Below are positions 24,456 to 32,071 of a stretch of 45,833 nucleotides of DNA, piece after piece (within the stretch, counting starts at the first letter, position 1; the number at the start of each line of letters is the position of its first letter). Made by a program: the position numbers and the translations under genes. Below the pieces are notes generated by a model. The model was not told where the DNA came from, made no database searches, and worked only from the letters and a program-made list of their open reading frames with translations. The stretch covers positions 1 to 45,833 of the forward strand of contig JAQGOK010000217.1 in NCBI GenBank assembly GCA_028293645.1. The letters run 5' to 3'. The DNA comes from Chthoniobacter sp. (GTDB taxonomy: Bacteria > Verrucomicrobiota > Verrucomicrobiia > Chthoniobacterales > Chthoniobacteraceae).

Positions 24456-27059
24456 ATGTCAAAACGCAGTTGGACCAACGCCATGCTCAGGACCGGACTG
24501 GGCACCAAGCGGACGGCGCGGACTTCTGCGACCATTTCCGTACCCACGCCGCCTACACCCTCTGATACGACACCCCCGGTCATCACGGGGCTGTCCTACT
24601 CGGGTGGCAATGCGACGTTCACCCTGAGCGAGGCGGCAACCACCTTCCTCCTGTTCAGAACGTCGAGCAGCCCCATAGCGTTCGGCTCCTTCTCGGCCGT
24701 CATGGCGGGCGCCTTGGTGGCAGACAGCTTTTCCGCGAGCGCCGGGGCCAACACGCGGGCCATCAGCATTTCGGCCCTCACTGTAGGAACCTGGTACTTG
24801 CACGCGGTCGCTCAAGACGCGGCGGGCAACAGCACGCTGGTATCATCGGTCAGCGCCGGCGTTGTCATCGCCGCGCCGGGGTCGCCCCCGGTTCACGTTG
24901 CACCGCTAGCCCCGCGCTTCATGGAACAGGGCTCGGGCACCGTCACCTTTGCCACGGCGGCCTGCTTCACCGGGGCCACCAGCTACAGCTTGGTTTCCCC
25001 ACCCGCAGGCGTGACCATCAACAGCACAACCGGCGTCGTGTCGGTCAACGTTCTGGCGGTCATCGACGCCACATTCACCGTGCGCGCGACCAACAGCGGC
25101 GGCGATACCGACGTGCCGCAGTTCGTCATGGTCCTGAAAACCCCGGACCTGTGGGTGGACCCTGTTGCCGGCAACGACACCACCGGCACCGGCACCTTTG
25201 CGGCCCCCTTCCAGACCCTTAACAAAGCCCGCGACACGCTCTCGGGCTCGGGCAAGCGCATTGCCATCCGTGCCGGCACCATCGCTGTCACCGCGACCCA
25301 GAACCCCTGGTGTTCGGGCATCGCAGGCGCCCACAACGTCATCAGCGCATACAACAATGAGGCGGTCATCTTCGACGGCGCCGGGCTCACCTCGGGCAAC
25401 GTTTTCTATATGTACGGCTATACCACGCTGGCGAATGTGGCGGTGCGGAACAACCCGATTACGGCCGGCATCGGCACTTGGAACACCGGCAATATCCGCG
25501 TCGTTGGCTGCGACGTGTCGGGCCATAAGAAAGGCGGCATCTACTTCGGCGGCGATACCACCATCACGGCCAACCATGTGATTGAATGGAACAAAATCCA
25601 TGGCAACGTCACGGAGAACTCGGCGCGGGCCATGTCGAGCGGCTGGGCCGTCGCCTGCGCTCTCTCGCGCCAGAACGACTCGGTTGTGCAGTACAACTGG
25701 GTTTACCAGAACTACGGCGAGGGCATCGGCTTCCTGAGCATGTTGCGCTCGGATGCCCGGTCCAACTGGGTCTATGACTGTTTCAGCGTCGGCATGTACC
25801 TCGACAACGTGGCCGGCCAGTCTGGAAACACCGTCGATATTACGGGCAACCGGGTGTTCGACACCGGCAACACGGCATTCTACCGCAACCGCTCGTATCC
25901 CTCGGCGGGAACGTTCCTTCCCATGGACGGCATCTTGGCGGCCAACGAGGCCAGTGCGCCGGTCCAAATCCAGACCGATTATCTGAATGCGACAGGCAAC
26001 ACTCTCTGCGGTGTGACCGGGCCGACCTATGGCAGCTTTGGCGGCGGCACATACAACACCGTGGGCACCCACTCTGTCATGGCACCCAACGTCTCTATGG
26101 CTCAGGGCAACCACCTTGCGGGCTGGGTACAGCCGGTTGTCGTCGCTGATACCACGGCGCCCGTCATCACCGAACTTGCATTTACAGACGGAAATGCCTC
26201 GGCGCGGATGGATGAAGCGGGCACGGTCTACTACCTGTTCAGCACCTCGGCCACACCCATTGCCCAGTCCGCTTTCGCGGTGGCCATGTCGAGCGCCCTG
26301 GTTTCAGGGTCTTTCGCTGCCATCGTTGGGGAGAACGTCGCCTCGGTCAATCCTGCTGCTTTGACCGCGGGCACTTGGTATTTCCATACCATCGGCCAAG
26401 ACGCTTCTGGCAACCGCACTGCCGTTTCCGTGGTCAGCGGTTCTTACGGTGTCGCAGGTGCAGGTCCAGTTGTCGTTGCCAGCACCAAGCTGACGACCAG
26501 CAACTATCCGACCGGCACGATTGCCAAGCCGACCGGGACCGCCAACGGGCACATGATGGTGCTGATTATCGGCGTCAAAGCGCAGGCAACCCCCGTGACC
26601 CCAACTGGGTGGACCCTGATCGGCTCGGACATTGCGAACGGGGCAAACAATACCGGGCTGTTCGCATACAAGCGCGTCGCATCCTCGGAACCTGCGACCT
26701 ACGACCTTGATATGGGCGGGTACTTCACTTGGTCGGCTGCCATCACGACGTACTCGAATTGCAGCGCGGTCGGCTCGCTAACTTCGACACACAACAGCTA
26801 CACGCAAAACCTGACCGGGCCGACTATCACGGCCACTGGGAACAGCCTCATCGAGACGATTGGCGCCTTCGACCAGGATACCATCACTGCCCCGTCTGGC
26901 ACCACCCTCGACCAGCAAACCACGACTGCGGCGGGCTACACCGGCATCACCGTCGTCCATGAAGGCCCTGTCATTGCTGGCACCACAACCGCTCGCACAT
27001 TCAACGGCTCAACCCCCGGTTCCTCTGCCGTGGTCGGCGTCTTGGAGATTAAGGTATGA
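24456..27059 (+). CDS. Modular beta-helix protein with duplicated Ig-like domains
   Basis: The 867-residue protein has a short basic N-terminus, an Ig-like domain (TTPPVITGLSYSGGNATFTL...GTWYLHAVAQDAAGNST), a putative cadherin/He-PIG type domain (SYSLVSPPAGVTINSTTGVV), a beta-helix opened by LWVDPVAGNDTTGTGTFAAPFQTLNKA (the parallel beta-helix family start), a second copy of the Ig-like domain (TTAPVITELAFTDGNAS...GTWYFHTIGQDASGNRT), and a beta C-terminus. It has no signal peptide, so it is likely virion-attached, as a spike or polysaccharide-binding protein. It starts 3 bases after the holin gene. The next gene overlaps by 4 bases. Confidence 0.75.
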   Translation: MSKRSWTNAMLRTGLGTKRTARTSATISVPTPPTPSDTTPPVITGLSYSGGNATFTLSEAATTFLLFRTSSSPIAFGSFSAVMAGALVADSFSASAGANTRAISISALTVGTWYLHAVAQDAAGNSTLVSSVSAGVVIAAPGSPPVHVAPLAPRFMEQGSGTVTFATAACFTGATSYSLVSPPAGVTINSTTGVVSVNVLAVIDATFTVRATNSGGDTDVPQFVMVLKTPDLWVDPVAGNDTTGTGTFAAPFQTLNKARDTLSGSGKRIAIRAGTIAVTATQNPWCSGIAGAHNVISAYNNEAVIFDGAGLTSGNVFYMYGYTTLANVAVRNNPITAGIGTWNTGNIRVVGCDVSGHKKGGIYFGGDTTITANHVIEWNKIHGNVTENSARAMSSGWAVACALSRQNDSVVQYNWVYQNYGEGIGFLSMLRSDARSNWVYDCFSVGMYLDNVAGQSGNTVDITGNRVFDTGNTAFYRNRSYPSAGTFLPMDGILAANEASAPVQIQTDYLNATGNTLCGVTGPTYGSFGGGTYNTVGTHSVMAPNVSMAQGNHLAGWVQPVVVADTTAPVITELAFTDGNASARMDEAGTVYYLFSTSATPIAQSAFAVAMSSALVSGSFAAIVGENVASVNPAALTAGTWYFHTIGQDASGNRTAVSVVSGSYGVAGAGPVVVASTKLTTSNYPTGTIAKPTGTANGHMMVLIIGVKAQATPVTPTGWTLIGSDIANGANNTGLFAYKRVASSEPATYDLDMGGYFTWSAAITTYSNCSAVGSLTSTHNSYTQNLTGPTITATGNSLIETIGAFDQDTITAPSGTTLDQQTTTAAGYTGITVVHEGPVIAGTTTARTFNGSTPGSSAVVGVLEIKV

Positions 27060-28570
27060 GTTTCACCTTCACTGTGACTGTCCCGCCGCCGCCCCTCCCG
27101 GCGCTCAGCGGGTTTATGACCTCGGCGGCAGCGACCCAGCGAGCGGCTTTAAGGGCGGCACACACCATCGGCACGGGCGAGGGCGGGTTCACCGGCTTTA
27201 CGTCACGCACCGGCTTCACAACGGTTGTGGTGACTTCGGCCACGGCGCTCGTGACGGCCTTGAACGCGATGAGCCTCAACGACAAGAAAATCTTCAAATG
27301 CCAATGGAACGGCGTCTCCAACCCAGCGTCCTACACCATTACCGGCCCAGGCAATGCTTCGATGACGCCAAACGCTCTGGTTGACTGGGGCTATAACCGG
27401 CCCGTCATGGCTTCCATCATCGAGCCGGATACGGGCTATACACCCGCAATCGGCATCGCCTCGGGCACAACGGGGCTATCGTTCAGCGGCACTCACTGGC
27501 ACGAGTTCAACGACATGAAGTTCACGGGTGATGTGGAGTTCGGTCCCACGCCCGGCTACCGAAATGGCATTGCCATCGTCGCGATGAACCGTTGCGACAT
27601 TCAGGGCAGCCTGACGACAACCACCATTCGCACCTTGCACATGGACGGCTGCTCGTCCTCGGGGTCTGCCATGGTGATGGAGATAAGAGCCAACTACTTC
27701 CGGTGCTGGAACCACAAGGACACGCTGCACACTAACGCGCTGGACTTCTGCCACGCCTATGGCCTGAACGGCAGCTATGCTGCGGGATGGAAGTTCAACA
27801 TCTGGTTTGCCGGCATTACCCTGCAAAAAATGGTGCCGGTCACGTCGGGCAACCACTTCGACTGGCTCCAATATTCCATCGCGGGCGAGACTGGGCTGGG
27901 GTACAATATCCTGGTGGAGTATTGCGTGGTCAACGCAAACTCGGAGGACAGCCAGAATGTCTTTACCGCCAGCAAGGTAACGGGCCACACCAATAACATC
28001 CTCATCCACAACTCCATTTTCGCGCTTAACGCCTACCAATCCGTCGGCCTCATCGACCCATCGGGGGCGGGCACCATGATTGTGGACAGGCTGCTGACCC
28101 TGCGCGCTGCCCTCGGGCCTGGGCCAGTCACGGGTGTGGCGACACCCCCAGCGACGGACAGCAAGCCGTACATCGGCGCGGTTGGGTCCAACGTGAATGC
28201 GGGCGGAAGCGTTCAGGTCACGAACAGCTACTTCTGGAAATCGCCGGGGACCGAAATCATTCTGGGCGACACGGCGACGGGCGATGGCGTGGCCGTGCCC
28301 ATTACCGTCTCTGGCAACGTCATGGTGCAGCCGCACAGCGCCGGGGTCAGCCCAAACCGGCCGCAAGACCTGTTCACCGGGCCGTTCACCTTCACCACCA
28401 ATGACTCTGGGTTCCTGCGCTACACCGACCCTACTGCCGGTATCAGCGACCCTGTGGCGGCCAACACGGCGTTCCTCGCCTTCGTCAAACCCAAGGCTGG
28501 CTGGGGCGTCAACGCTGGCCCCCGCGACCCTGCGACGTGGCCCACGCAGTTCGACCGGGTGATTACCTGA
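27056..28570 (+). CDS. Beta-helix protein, likely second spike or depolymerase
   Basis: The 504-residue protein begins with a Pro-rich stretch (VPPPPLPAL), then a beta-helix region with repeated short strands, Asn/Gly turns and aromatic pairs (FSGTHWHEFNDMKFTGDVEF, NRCDIQGSL, VEYCVVNANS, NILIHNSIFALN, VTNSYFWKSPGTEIIL). This is a pectate-lyase-like fold by pattern. It shares the operon with the modular protein above (ATGA overlap) and is the last rightward gene before a strong terminator and attP. Whether it is a virion spike or an enzyme made by the lysogen is not shown; no signal peptide is visible. Confidence 0.7.
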   Translation: MSFTFTVTVPPPPLPALSGFMTSAAATQRAALRAAHTIGTGEGGFTGFTSRTGFTTVVVTSATALVTALNAMSLNDKKIFKCQWNGVSNPASYTITGPGNASMTPNALVDWGYNRPVMASIIEPDTGYTPAIGIASGTTGLSFSGTHWHEFNDMKFTGDVEFGPTPGYRNGIAIVAMNRCDIQGSLTTTTIRTLHMDGCSSSGSAMVMEIRANYFRCWNHKDTLHTNALDFCHAYGLNGSYAAGWKFNIWFAGITLQKMVPVTSGNHFDWLQYSIAGETGLGYNILVEYCVVNANSEDSQNVFTASKVTGHTNNILIHNSIFALNAYQSVGLIDPSGAGTMIVDRLLTLRAALGPGPVTGVATPPATDSKPYIGAVGSNVNAGGSVQVTNSYFWKSPGTEIILGDTATGDGVAVPITVSGNVMVQPHSAGVSPNRPQDLFTGPFTFTTNDSGFLRYTDPTAGISDPVAANTAFLAFVKPKAGWGVNAGPRDPATWPTQFDRVIT

Positions 28571-28576
28571 CCATCA

Positions 28577-28610
28577 AGCCCCCGTCCGGTTATCCGCGCG
28601 GGGGCTTTGC
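28577..28610 (+). terminator. Strong intrinsic terminator after late genes
   Basis: AGCCCCCG (28577-28584) pairs with CGGGGGCT (28599-28606) around a 14-base loop and is followed by TTTGCTTT. It ends the rightward late transcript just before attP. The 3' end of the opposite-strand gene lies inside the loop, so the element also limits convergent transcription. Confidence 0.8.
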
Positions 28611-28811
28611 TTTGCGCAGATCATCCTCGGTTATGTAGACACCGAGCGGCACAGTACCATCCGGTCCAAACTTGGTTTTCCATATCGCAGACAGCAGATA
28701 GTCTGGCGTCCTGAACGCCATGTTGCAGGCGCGCCGGGATTCATAGACGCCCACGATATAACTACCGCATGAACTGCATACGAACCCGTCGTCAGTCTCG
28801 TGGATTGCCAT
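28590..28811 (-). CDS. Small protein with CxxC at prophage end
   Basis: A 73-residue hypothetical protein with a CSSC motif (residues 12-15) followed by SYIVGVYES, suggesting a small zinc or redox site, and a basic end. It runs towards the late operon while its 5' end faces attP 55 bases away. In the integrated state it would lie at the prophage edge, a common site for lysogeny-expressed accessory genes. No family recognised. Its stop codon is inside the terminator loop. Confidence 0.55.
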   Translation of the reverse strand: MAIHETDDGFVCSSCGSYIVGVYESRRACNMAFRTPDYLLSAIWKTKFGPDGTVPLGVYITEDDLRKAKPPRG

Positions 28812-28865
28812 CGTCTATCCTCTCGCTCTGGCGTTCAGCGCGCCGTTGATATTGCAGGACTTTAG

Positions 28866-28915
28866 CCTGATTTGTAATCAGGGGGTCGCGGGTTCAAGTC
28901 CTGCTGGGGGCACCA
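28866..28915 (+). other. attP core: 3' part of tRNA-Thr(UGU)
   Basis: The sequence reproduces a tRNA from the anticodon arm to CCA: anticodon stem CCTGA/TCAGG (28866-28870/28878-28882), loop TTTGTAA with anticodon TGT (Thr), variable loop GGGTC, T-arm GCGGG-TTCAAGT-CCTGC (28888-28904), acceptor strand TGGGGGC and discriminator A, then CCA (28913-28915). The 5' half (acceptor GCCCCCA and D-arm) is absent upstream, so it is not a tRNA gene. Phages often carry such 3' tRNA identity blocks as attachment sites, and the integrase gene is nearby, transcribed towards it. Integration would restore a whole tRNA-Thr. Confidence 0.9.
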
Positions 28916-28920
28916 TGAAA

Positions 28921-29235
28921 TCAAGGACTTAGCGTATCTTCCCCGGAAATCTCTGAACGGCTCTGAACGGGCTCGTTCTCAAAGTGTTCAGAGCGTCTTG
29001 CGCGGATGAGGGCGGCGATGCAGTCCGCAACCATCCAAGGATTGCAGCCCATACTAAATGCCCGCTCTTTTTCCGCAATTACCGCACACTGCTCGCGTTC
29101 CGCACTTACCGCAGCCTCGGCCCGGTCGAGGGCGTCACGCAGGGCGACGAGCGTGTCCGCCGTGCCCCATTGACGATAGTTGCGGTGAATAGCTTCTAGG
29201 TGTTCCACCGCTTCCCGGCTGATATCGACGTTCAT
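28921..29235 (-). CDS. Hypothetical protein between integrase and attP
   Basis: The 104-residue protein is helical and charged (VDISREAVEHLEAIHRNYRQ, ALRDALDRAEAAVSAEREQCA, IAALIRARRSEH). Its ATG overlaps the integrase stop (ATGA), so it is translated with the integrase. Its stop lies 6 bases from the CCA of attP, so it stays intact after integration. No family recognised. It could be a small partner protein of recombination, but that is inference from position. Confidence 0.6.
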   Translation of the reverse strand: MNVDISREAVEHLEAIHRNYRQWGTADTLVALRDALDRAEAAVSAEREQCAVIAEKERAFSMGCNPWMVADCIAALIRARRSEHFENEPVQSRSEISGEDTLSP

Positions 29236-30404
29236 TTCTTCACCCTCAACTGAATGACCTCGGCCACCTCGGCCCCCCGGTCGCGGATATACCGCTGCGT
29301 CGTCGTCGGGCTGGCGTGGCCTGCGGCGTGCTGCATCTGGACCGTGCTGGCCCCCAGGCTCTTGGCGTGCGTGATGGCGCCGGCCCGCACGTCCATCATC
29401 TTCACCTCGTCGGGCACCCCTGCGGCTGCCCTATAGCGACGGAACTTGGCCGTGAACCACGTCCGGTCATAGGGCTGGCCGTCCGGTTGCAGGATGACCG
29501 GGCCCACGCGCTTGTCGGCGGGGATGGCGCGCAACCGGGCCTGAATGTCGGGCAGGTCATCCAGAGCCCATATCATCACCCGCGGCTCGCTCTCGGCCGT
29601 CTTGGACACGACCTTGTGGATGGCGGCCATGTCGCCCTCTATCATGCCCCAGGTGAGCCCATCGGCCCAGCGGCGGTCCTTGCCGGTCCCGAGGAAGTGG
29701 CCCCGCACATCGACGGCACGCAAGGTCAGCCACCATTGCAGGCTGATGGCGAGGGCGAACATCGGGTCACCGGCCTTGTCGGCGGCCGCAATGATGGCTT
29801 CTATCTGGGGCTTGGTCGGGGCAACGTCACGGGGCGCGGATTTCTTGAACCGCATCTTGGACAGAACCACTCCGACATGGGCAAACTCTCTGGGATTCAG
29901 CGCGGTCGCATAGTTGGCGATAATCCGCAGCATCGTGAACTTGCGGCTGATGAAGGCTACAGATCGGCCGTTGCTCTCCATGCCCCGCTGCAAGATTTTC
30001 AGCGCCTCGTAGTCGGTGTCTGCAATCAGCTTGGCCCCTATGGCAACAGACAGGTAAGCCAGCGACTCGCGGTAGCCCTTGGCGGTGTTCTCTTTCACCT
30101 CCCGGAACGGGCTGAAATCATCGGTCAGGTACTTGGCAATCAGCCAACGCCACGAGTTCGGGGCAACCTTGGGCCCCTCCTGCTCTGACCGCCAGTTCAG
30201 CAGGCCCCGTTCCAATTCACGGGCTCGGGCGGCGCGGATGAGGTCTTGGCCGTCTCCCGCGCGCCCTGGCAGGCGTATGGCGTCCTTGCGGTATCCTGCG
30301 GCAATGTCTGGACGGGGTGCGCGCCAGTAGAAGGCGTGCTTGGCTTGGAACATTCCGGGGGCGGCAAGCGGGTCACTCCCGTCGAGGGGCAAATCACAGC
30401 GCAT
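29232..30404 (-). CDS. int: Tyrosine recombinase (phage integrase)
   Basis: The 390-residue enzyme is predicted to integrate the phage at the tRNA-Thr 3' end using the nearby attP. A C-terminal catalytic domain is visible: the first Arg box LQWWLTLRAVDVRG, then MMDVRAGAITHA with Arg340, QHAAGHAS with His363, and TTTQRY with nucleophile Tyr372. The residue normally His in HxxR is Met337 here (MDVR). The N-terminal half has a core-binding type helical domain (KGYRESLAYLSVAIG...). It overlaps the excisionase-like gene by 11 bases and is transcribed leftward with the early operon. Confidence 0.9.
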   Translation of the reverse strand: MRCDLPLDGSDPLAAPGMFQAKHAFYWRAPRPDIAAGYRKDAIRLPGRAGDGQDLIRAARARELERGLLNWRSEQEGPKVAPNSWRWLIAKYLTDDFSPFREVKENTAKGYRESLAYLSVAIGAKLIADTDYEALKILQRGMESNGRSVAFISRKFTMLRIIANYATALNPREFAHVGVVLSKMRFKKSAPRDVAPTKPQIEAIIAAADKAGDPMFALAISLQWWLTLRAVDVRGHFLGTGKDRRWADGLTWGMIEGDMAAIHKVVSKTAESEPRVMIWALDDLPDIQARLRAIPADKRVGPVILQPDGQPYDRTWFTAKFRRYRAAAGVPDEVKMMDVRAGAITHAKSLGASTVQMQHAAGHASPTTTQRYIRDRGAEVAEVIQLRVKK

Positions 30405-30657
30405 CGAAGTTTATCCCTGATGATGATGGTTGGTGGTGAACAACCTCCCTAGCATCCGCCACAACGCGCCGTCTGGCAATCCACGCCTCAACGTCGGCCA
30501 GCAGAGTCAGCCCTATCAGGCGGTCCTTTTGCGGGAATCCCTCGCGTTCCAGCGTCGGGCGGTTGGTCCTGAACCACGCGACCGACTTGTTCAGCAGCGC
30601 GGCCAAGTCCTTGTCTGCCACATAGGCGGGCGTAATCGTGGCGCGCGGCGCGGTCAT
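30394..30657 (-). CDS. xis: Excisionase-like small DNA-binding protein
   Basis: The 87-residue product has the small winged-helix pattern of AlpA/Xis-like proteins: VADKDLAALLNKSVAWFRTNRPTLEREGFPQKDRL, a DNA-recognition helix with an Arg-rich end, then WIARRRVVADA. It starts at ATG 30657 with AGGTGG upstream; the longer frame to 30729 adds a stretch with no ribosome site. It is directly upstream of, and overlaps, the integrase gene, typical for an excisionase that directs int. Symbol is by role, not by proven homology. Confidence 0.65.
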   Translation of the reverse strand: MTAPRATITPAYVADKDLAALLNKSVAWFRTNRPTLEREGFPQKDRLIGLTLLADVEAWIARRRVVADAREVVHHQPSSSGINFDAL

Positions 30658-30706
30658 GGCGCCACCTGCGCGCGGATGGCGGCTGCAGAGGTGCCTGGCC
30701 GGGTGG

Positions 30707-31069
30707 TCATAATGCACCGCCAAGGTCACGCAGGGAGGCGCTGAACGTGGCCAGATCGGATTGATATGCCGTGTCCTCGGGCCAATGGGCTTGCTCGCTC
30801 AACACCCACTCTGCCAGTTCATCCACCAGATGCGGCGGGACAAACACCATCGCCGCCTTGTCCGCCTCGGCCCGCGCCAGTTCAGCCTCCAGCGCCGCGA
30901 TCCGGTCGGCGGCTTGCGCGGCGTCGGCCTCAAGCGCGCGGATGCGGTTTAACTGGATTACAGTTTCCATCGCTACGGCGTTCCAGCTAGGCAATGGGGT
31001 GACTGGCTCGAGTTCATAACTGAGTTGGGCGACTATAGCCGCACGCTCTAAATCGGATAGTCCACTCAT
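30707..31069 (-). CDS. Hypothetical coiled-coil protein
   Basis: A 120-residue protein with a central heptad-like region (VIQLNRIRALEADAAQAADRIAALEAELARAEADKAAMV) and an acidic C-terminal helix rich in aromatic residues (LVDELAEWVLSEQAHWPEDTAYQ). ATG 31069 is used because GGAG sits 6 bases before it; ATG at 31081 and 31072 are in frame alternatives. It is part of the leftward early operon, downstream of the hairpin at 31111. Function unknown. Confidence 0.55.
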   Translation of the reverse strand: MSGLSDLERAAIVAQLSYELEPVTPLPSWNAVAMETVIQLNRIRALEADAAQAADRIAALEAELARAEADKAAMVFVPPHLVDELAEWVLSEQAHWPEDTAYQSDLATFSASLRDLGGAL

Positions 31070-31110
31070 CATCGTCTCCATCTGTGGGGTTGCAGGCGCA
31101 GGCGGGGCGC

Positions 31111-31135
31111 GTGGTGGCGCTCATGCCGCCACCAC
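31111..31135. repeat. Inverted repeat hairpin in leftward operon
   Basis: GTGGTGGCG (31111-31119) pairs with CGCCACCAC (31127-31135) around a 7-base loop. It spans the end of the gene at 31121. There is no T-run on either side, so it may stabilise or process the mRNA and not terminate it. No other role is visible. Confidence 0.5.
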
Positions 31136-31498
31136 AGCTTTGGGCGGCTTCGGGAGCAGCTTCGCGGCCTCGTCCTGGTGCCAGCGAAACGAGTCCACCT
31201 CCATCAGGTCGGGCGTCTCATCTTCGGGGTTGCGGCTCCAGCCACCGTGCCGGTGGTTGACGATGTTCGGCGTGTCGTCCCGCACATTCTCGACAAAGCC
31301 CAGCAGGGCTTCATGCTCGGCCTGCGTCATCACGACATAGCCAAGGGCGTCGGCGGCACTGACTAGGCTCTTGACCGTCATATCGACCAGATAAGCCCTG
31401 CGGTTGTCGTCTGTCGCCCAGACAGCAGCACCAGCATATTCCACAACATCGTTGCTGCGCAGTTTGGCGAGCGTGAACTGAGTCCGGTCAAAGGTCAT
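31121..31498 (-). CDS. Hypothetical leftward early protein
   Basis: This 125-residue product has an N-terminal beta/alpha part (FTLAKLRSNDVVEYAGAAVWATDDNRRAYLVDMTVKSLV), an acidic/aromatic middle and a basic Pro/Ala C-terminus (KLLPKPPKAVVAA). Its ATG overlaps the stop of the upstream 38-residue gene (ATGA). No family recognised. It belongs to a compact chain of overlapping genes ending at the RecT gene, so a role in early recombination or host takeover is possible. Confidence 0.55.
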   Translation of the reverse strand: MTFDRTQFTLAKLRSNDVVEYAGAAVWATDDNRRAYLVDMTVKSLVSAADALGYVVMTQAEHEALLGFVENVRDDTPNIVNHRHGGWSRNPEDETPDLMEVDSFRWHQDEAAKLLPKPPKAVVAA

Positions 31499-31611
31499 TC
31501 TTCTTCTCCATCTGAAATAGCTTTGGCGTCGTCGTAGCCACGCTGTTCAGGGCTGTCGGGGTCATAGGTGTCGTCATCGTCGATGTCGGGCCACTCGAAA
31601 TCGGGCTCCAT
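31495..31611 (-). CDS. 38-residue acidic micro-protein
   Basis: The frame ATG 31609-31611 to TGA 31495-31497 encodes 38 residues: MEPDFEW, then PDIDDDDTYDPDSPEQ and DGEEE, with a strong excess of Asp and Glu. Start and stop each overlap a neighbour (ATGA at both ends), which supports real coupled translation. A very acidic small early protein recalls DNA mimics and inhibitors, but that is speculative. Too short for most gene callers. Confidence 0.5.
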   Translation of the reverse strand: MEPDFEWPDIDDDDTYDPDSPEQRGYDDAKAISDGEEE

Positions 31612-31694
31612 CACAGCCCCCACACGGCATGAACGACGGCGATGATGACCATGGCGGTAAGGACGCCAGCCGCACCGTCAAAATACTGGCTCAT
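31611..31694 (-). CDS. 27-residue single-TM micro-protein
   Basis: ATG 31692-31694 to TGA 31611-31613 encodes 27 residues: MSQYFDGAAG, then the hydrophobic VLTAMVIIAVVHAVWGL. Start and stop both overlap neighbours (ATGA). It is likely an inner-membrane peptide. Role unknown; it may alter the host envelope or be a partner of the acidic peptide downstream. Confidence 0.5.
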   Translation of the reverse strand: MSQYFDGAAGVLTAMVIIAVVHAVWGL

Positions 31695-32071
31695 CCGACA
31701 ATCTCCCAATCCGGCCCGGTGATGAGGCCCATGGCGACCCAGCGGGCCTGTGTCTCGCAGTGCCCCCGCAGCATGGCGTCCAGCACGATTGCCGGGGTCA
31801 GCCCGCGGCGTTGATAGGTGTGGTTGTCGATGGCGTCATGGCAGGCCGCACAGGCTATGGCGCTGTGCAGGTCGGACACCTTGGACCGGGACGACTTGCC
31901 TATGCCGGGCAGGTGCGCGTTGACCGTCGTGCTGCTGTCGTGGTTGCAGATGCCGGGCAGACGTAGCGCGCACTGCATCCCCTCTGCGGCCGCCATGATA
32001 GACTCGCTGCGAATTTTCGGAAGCAGCAGCGGCGACGTGGCGCGGGGGTCGAAGAACTTGCCTATGGTCAT
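31691..32071 (-). CDS. YbcO-like putative nuclease (DUF1364)
   Basis: The 126-residue product has the DUF1364/YbcO pattern: CALRLPGICN, TTVNAHLPGIGKSSRSKVSDLHSAIACAACHDAID. The Cys (IACAACHD), His and Asp residues fit a zinc-dependent HNH-like fold, a family thought to be a phage nuclease; the activity is inferred. It starts at ATG 32071; the longer frame to 32536 is antisense shadow. It overlaps both neighbours, in the recombination operon. Confidence 0.75.
   Translation of the reverse strand: MTIGKFFDPRATSPLLLPKIRSESIMAAAEGMQCALRLPGICNHDSSTTVNAHLPGIGKSSRSKVSDLHSAIACAACHDAIDNHTYQRRGLTPAIVLDAMLRGHCETQARWVAMGLITGPDWEIVG

Noticed and set aside
24906-26114. 402-residue minus-strand open frame
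   Set aside because: It lies wholly opposite the modular beta-helix gene. The sequence is His/Val/Asp-rich without pattern.
28830-28915. Complete tRNA gene
   Set aside because: The 3' half forms a good tRNA anticodon and T-arm, but no acceptor GCCCCCA or D-arm is found upstream, so it is an attachment site.
29316-30188. 290-residue plus-strand open frame
   Set aside because: Antisense to the integrase, which has catalytic residues.
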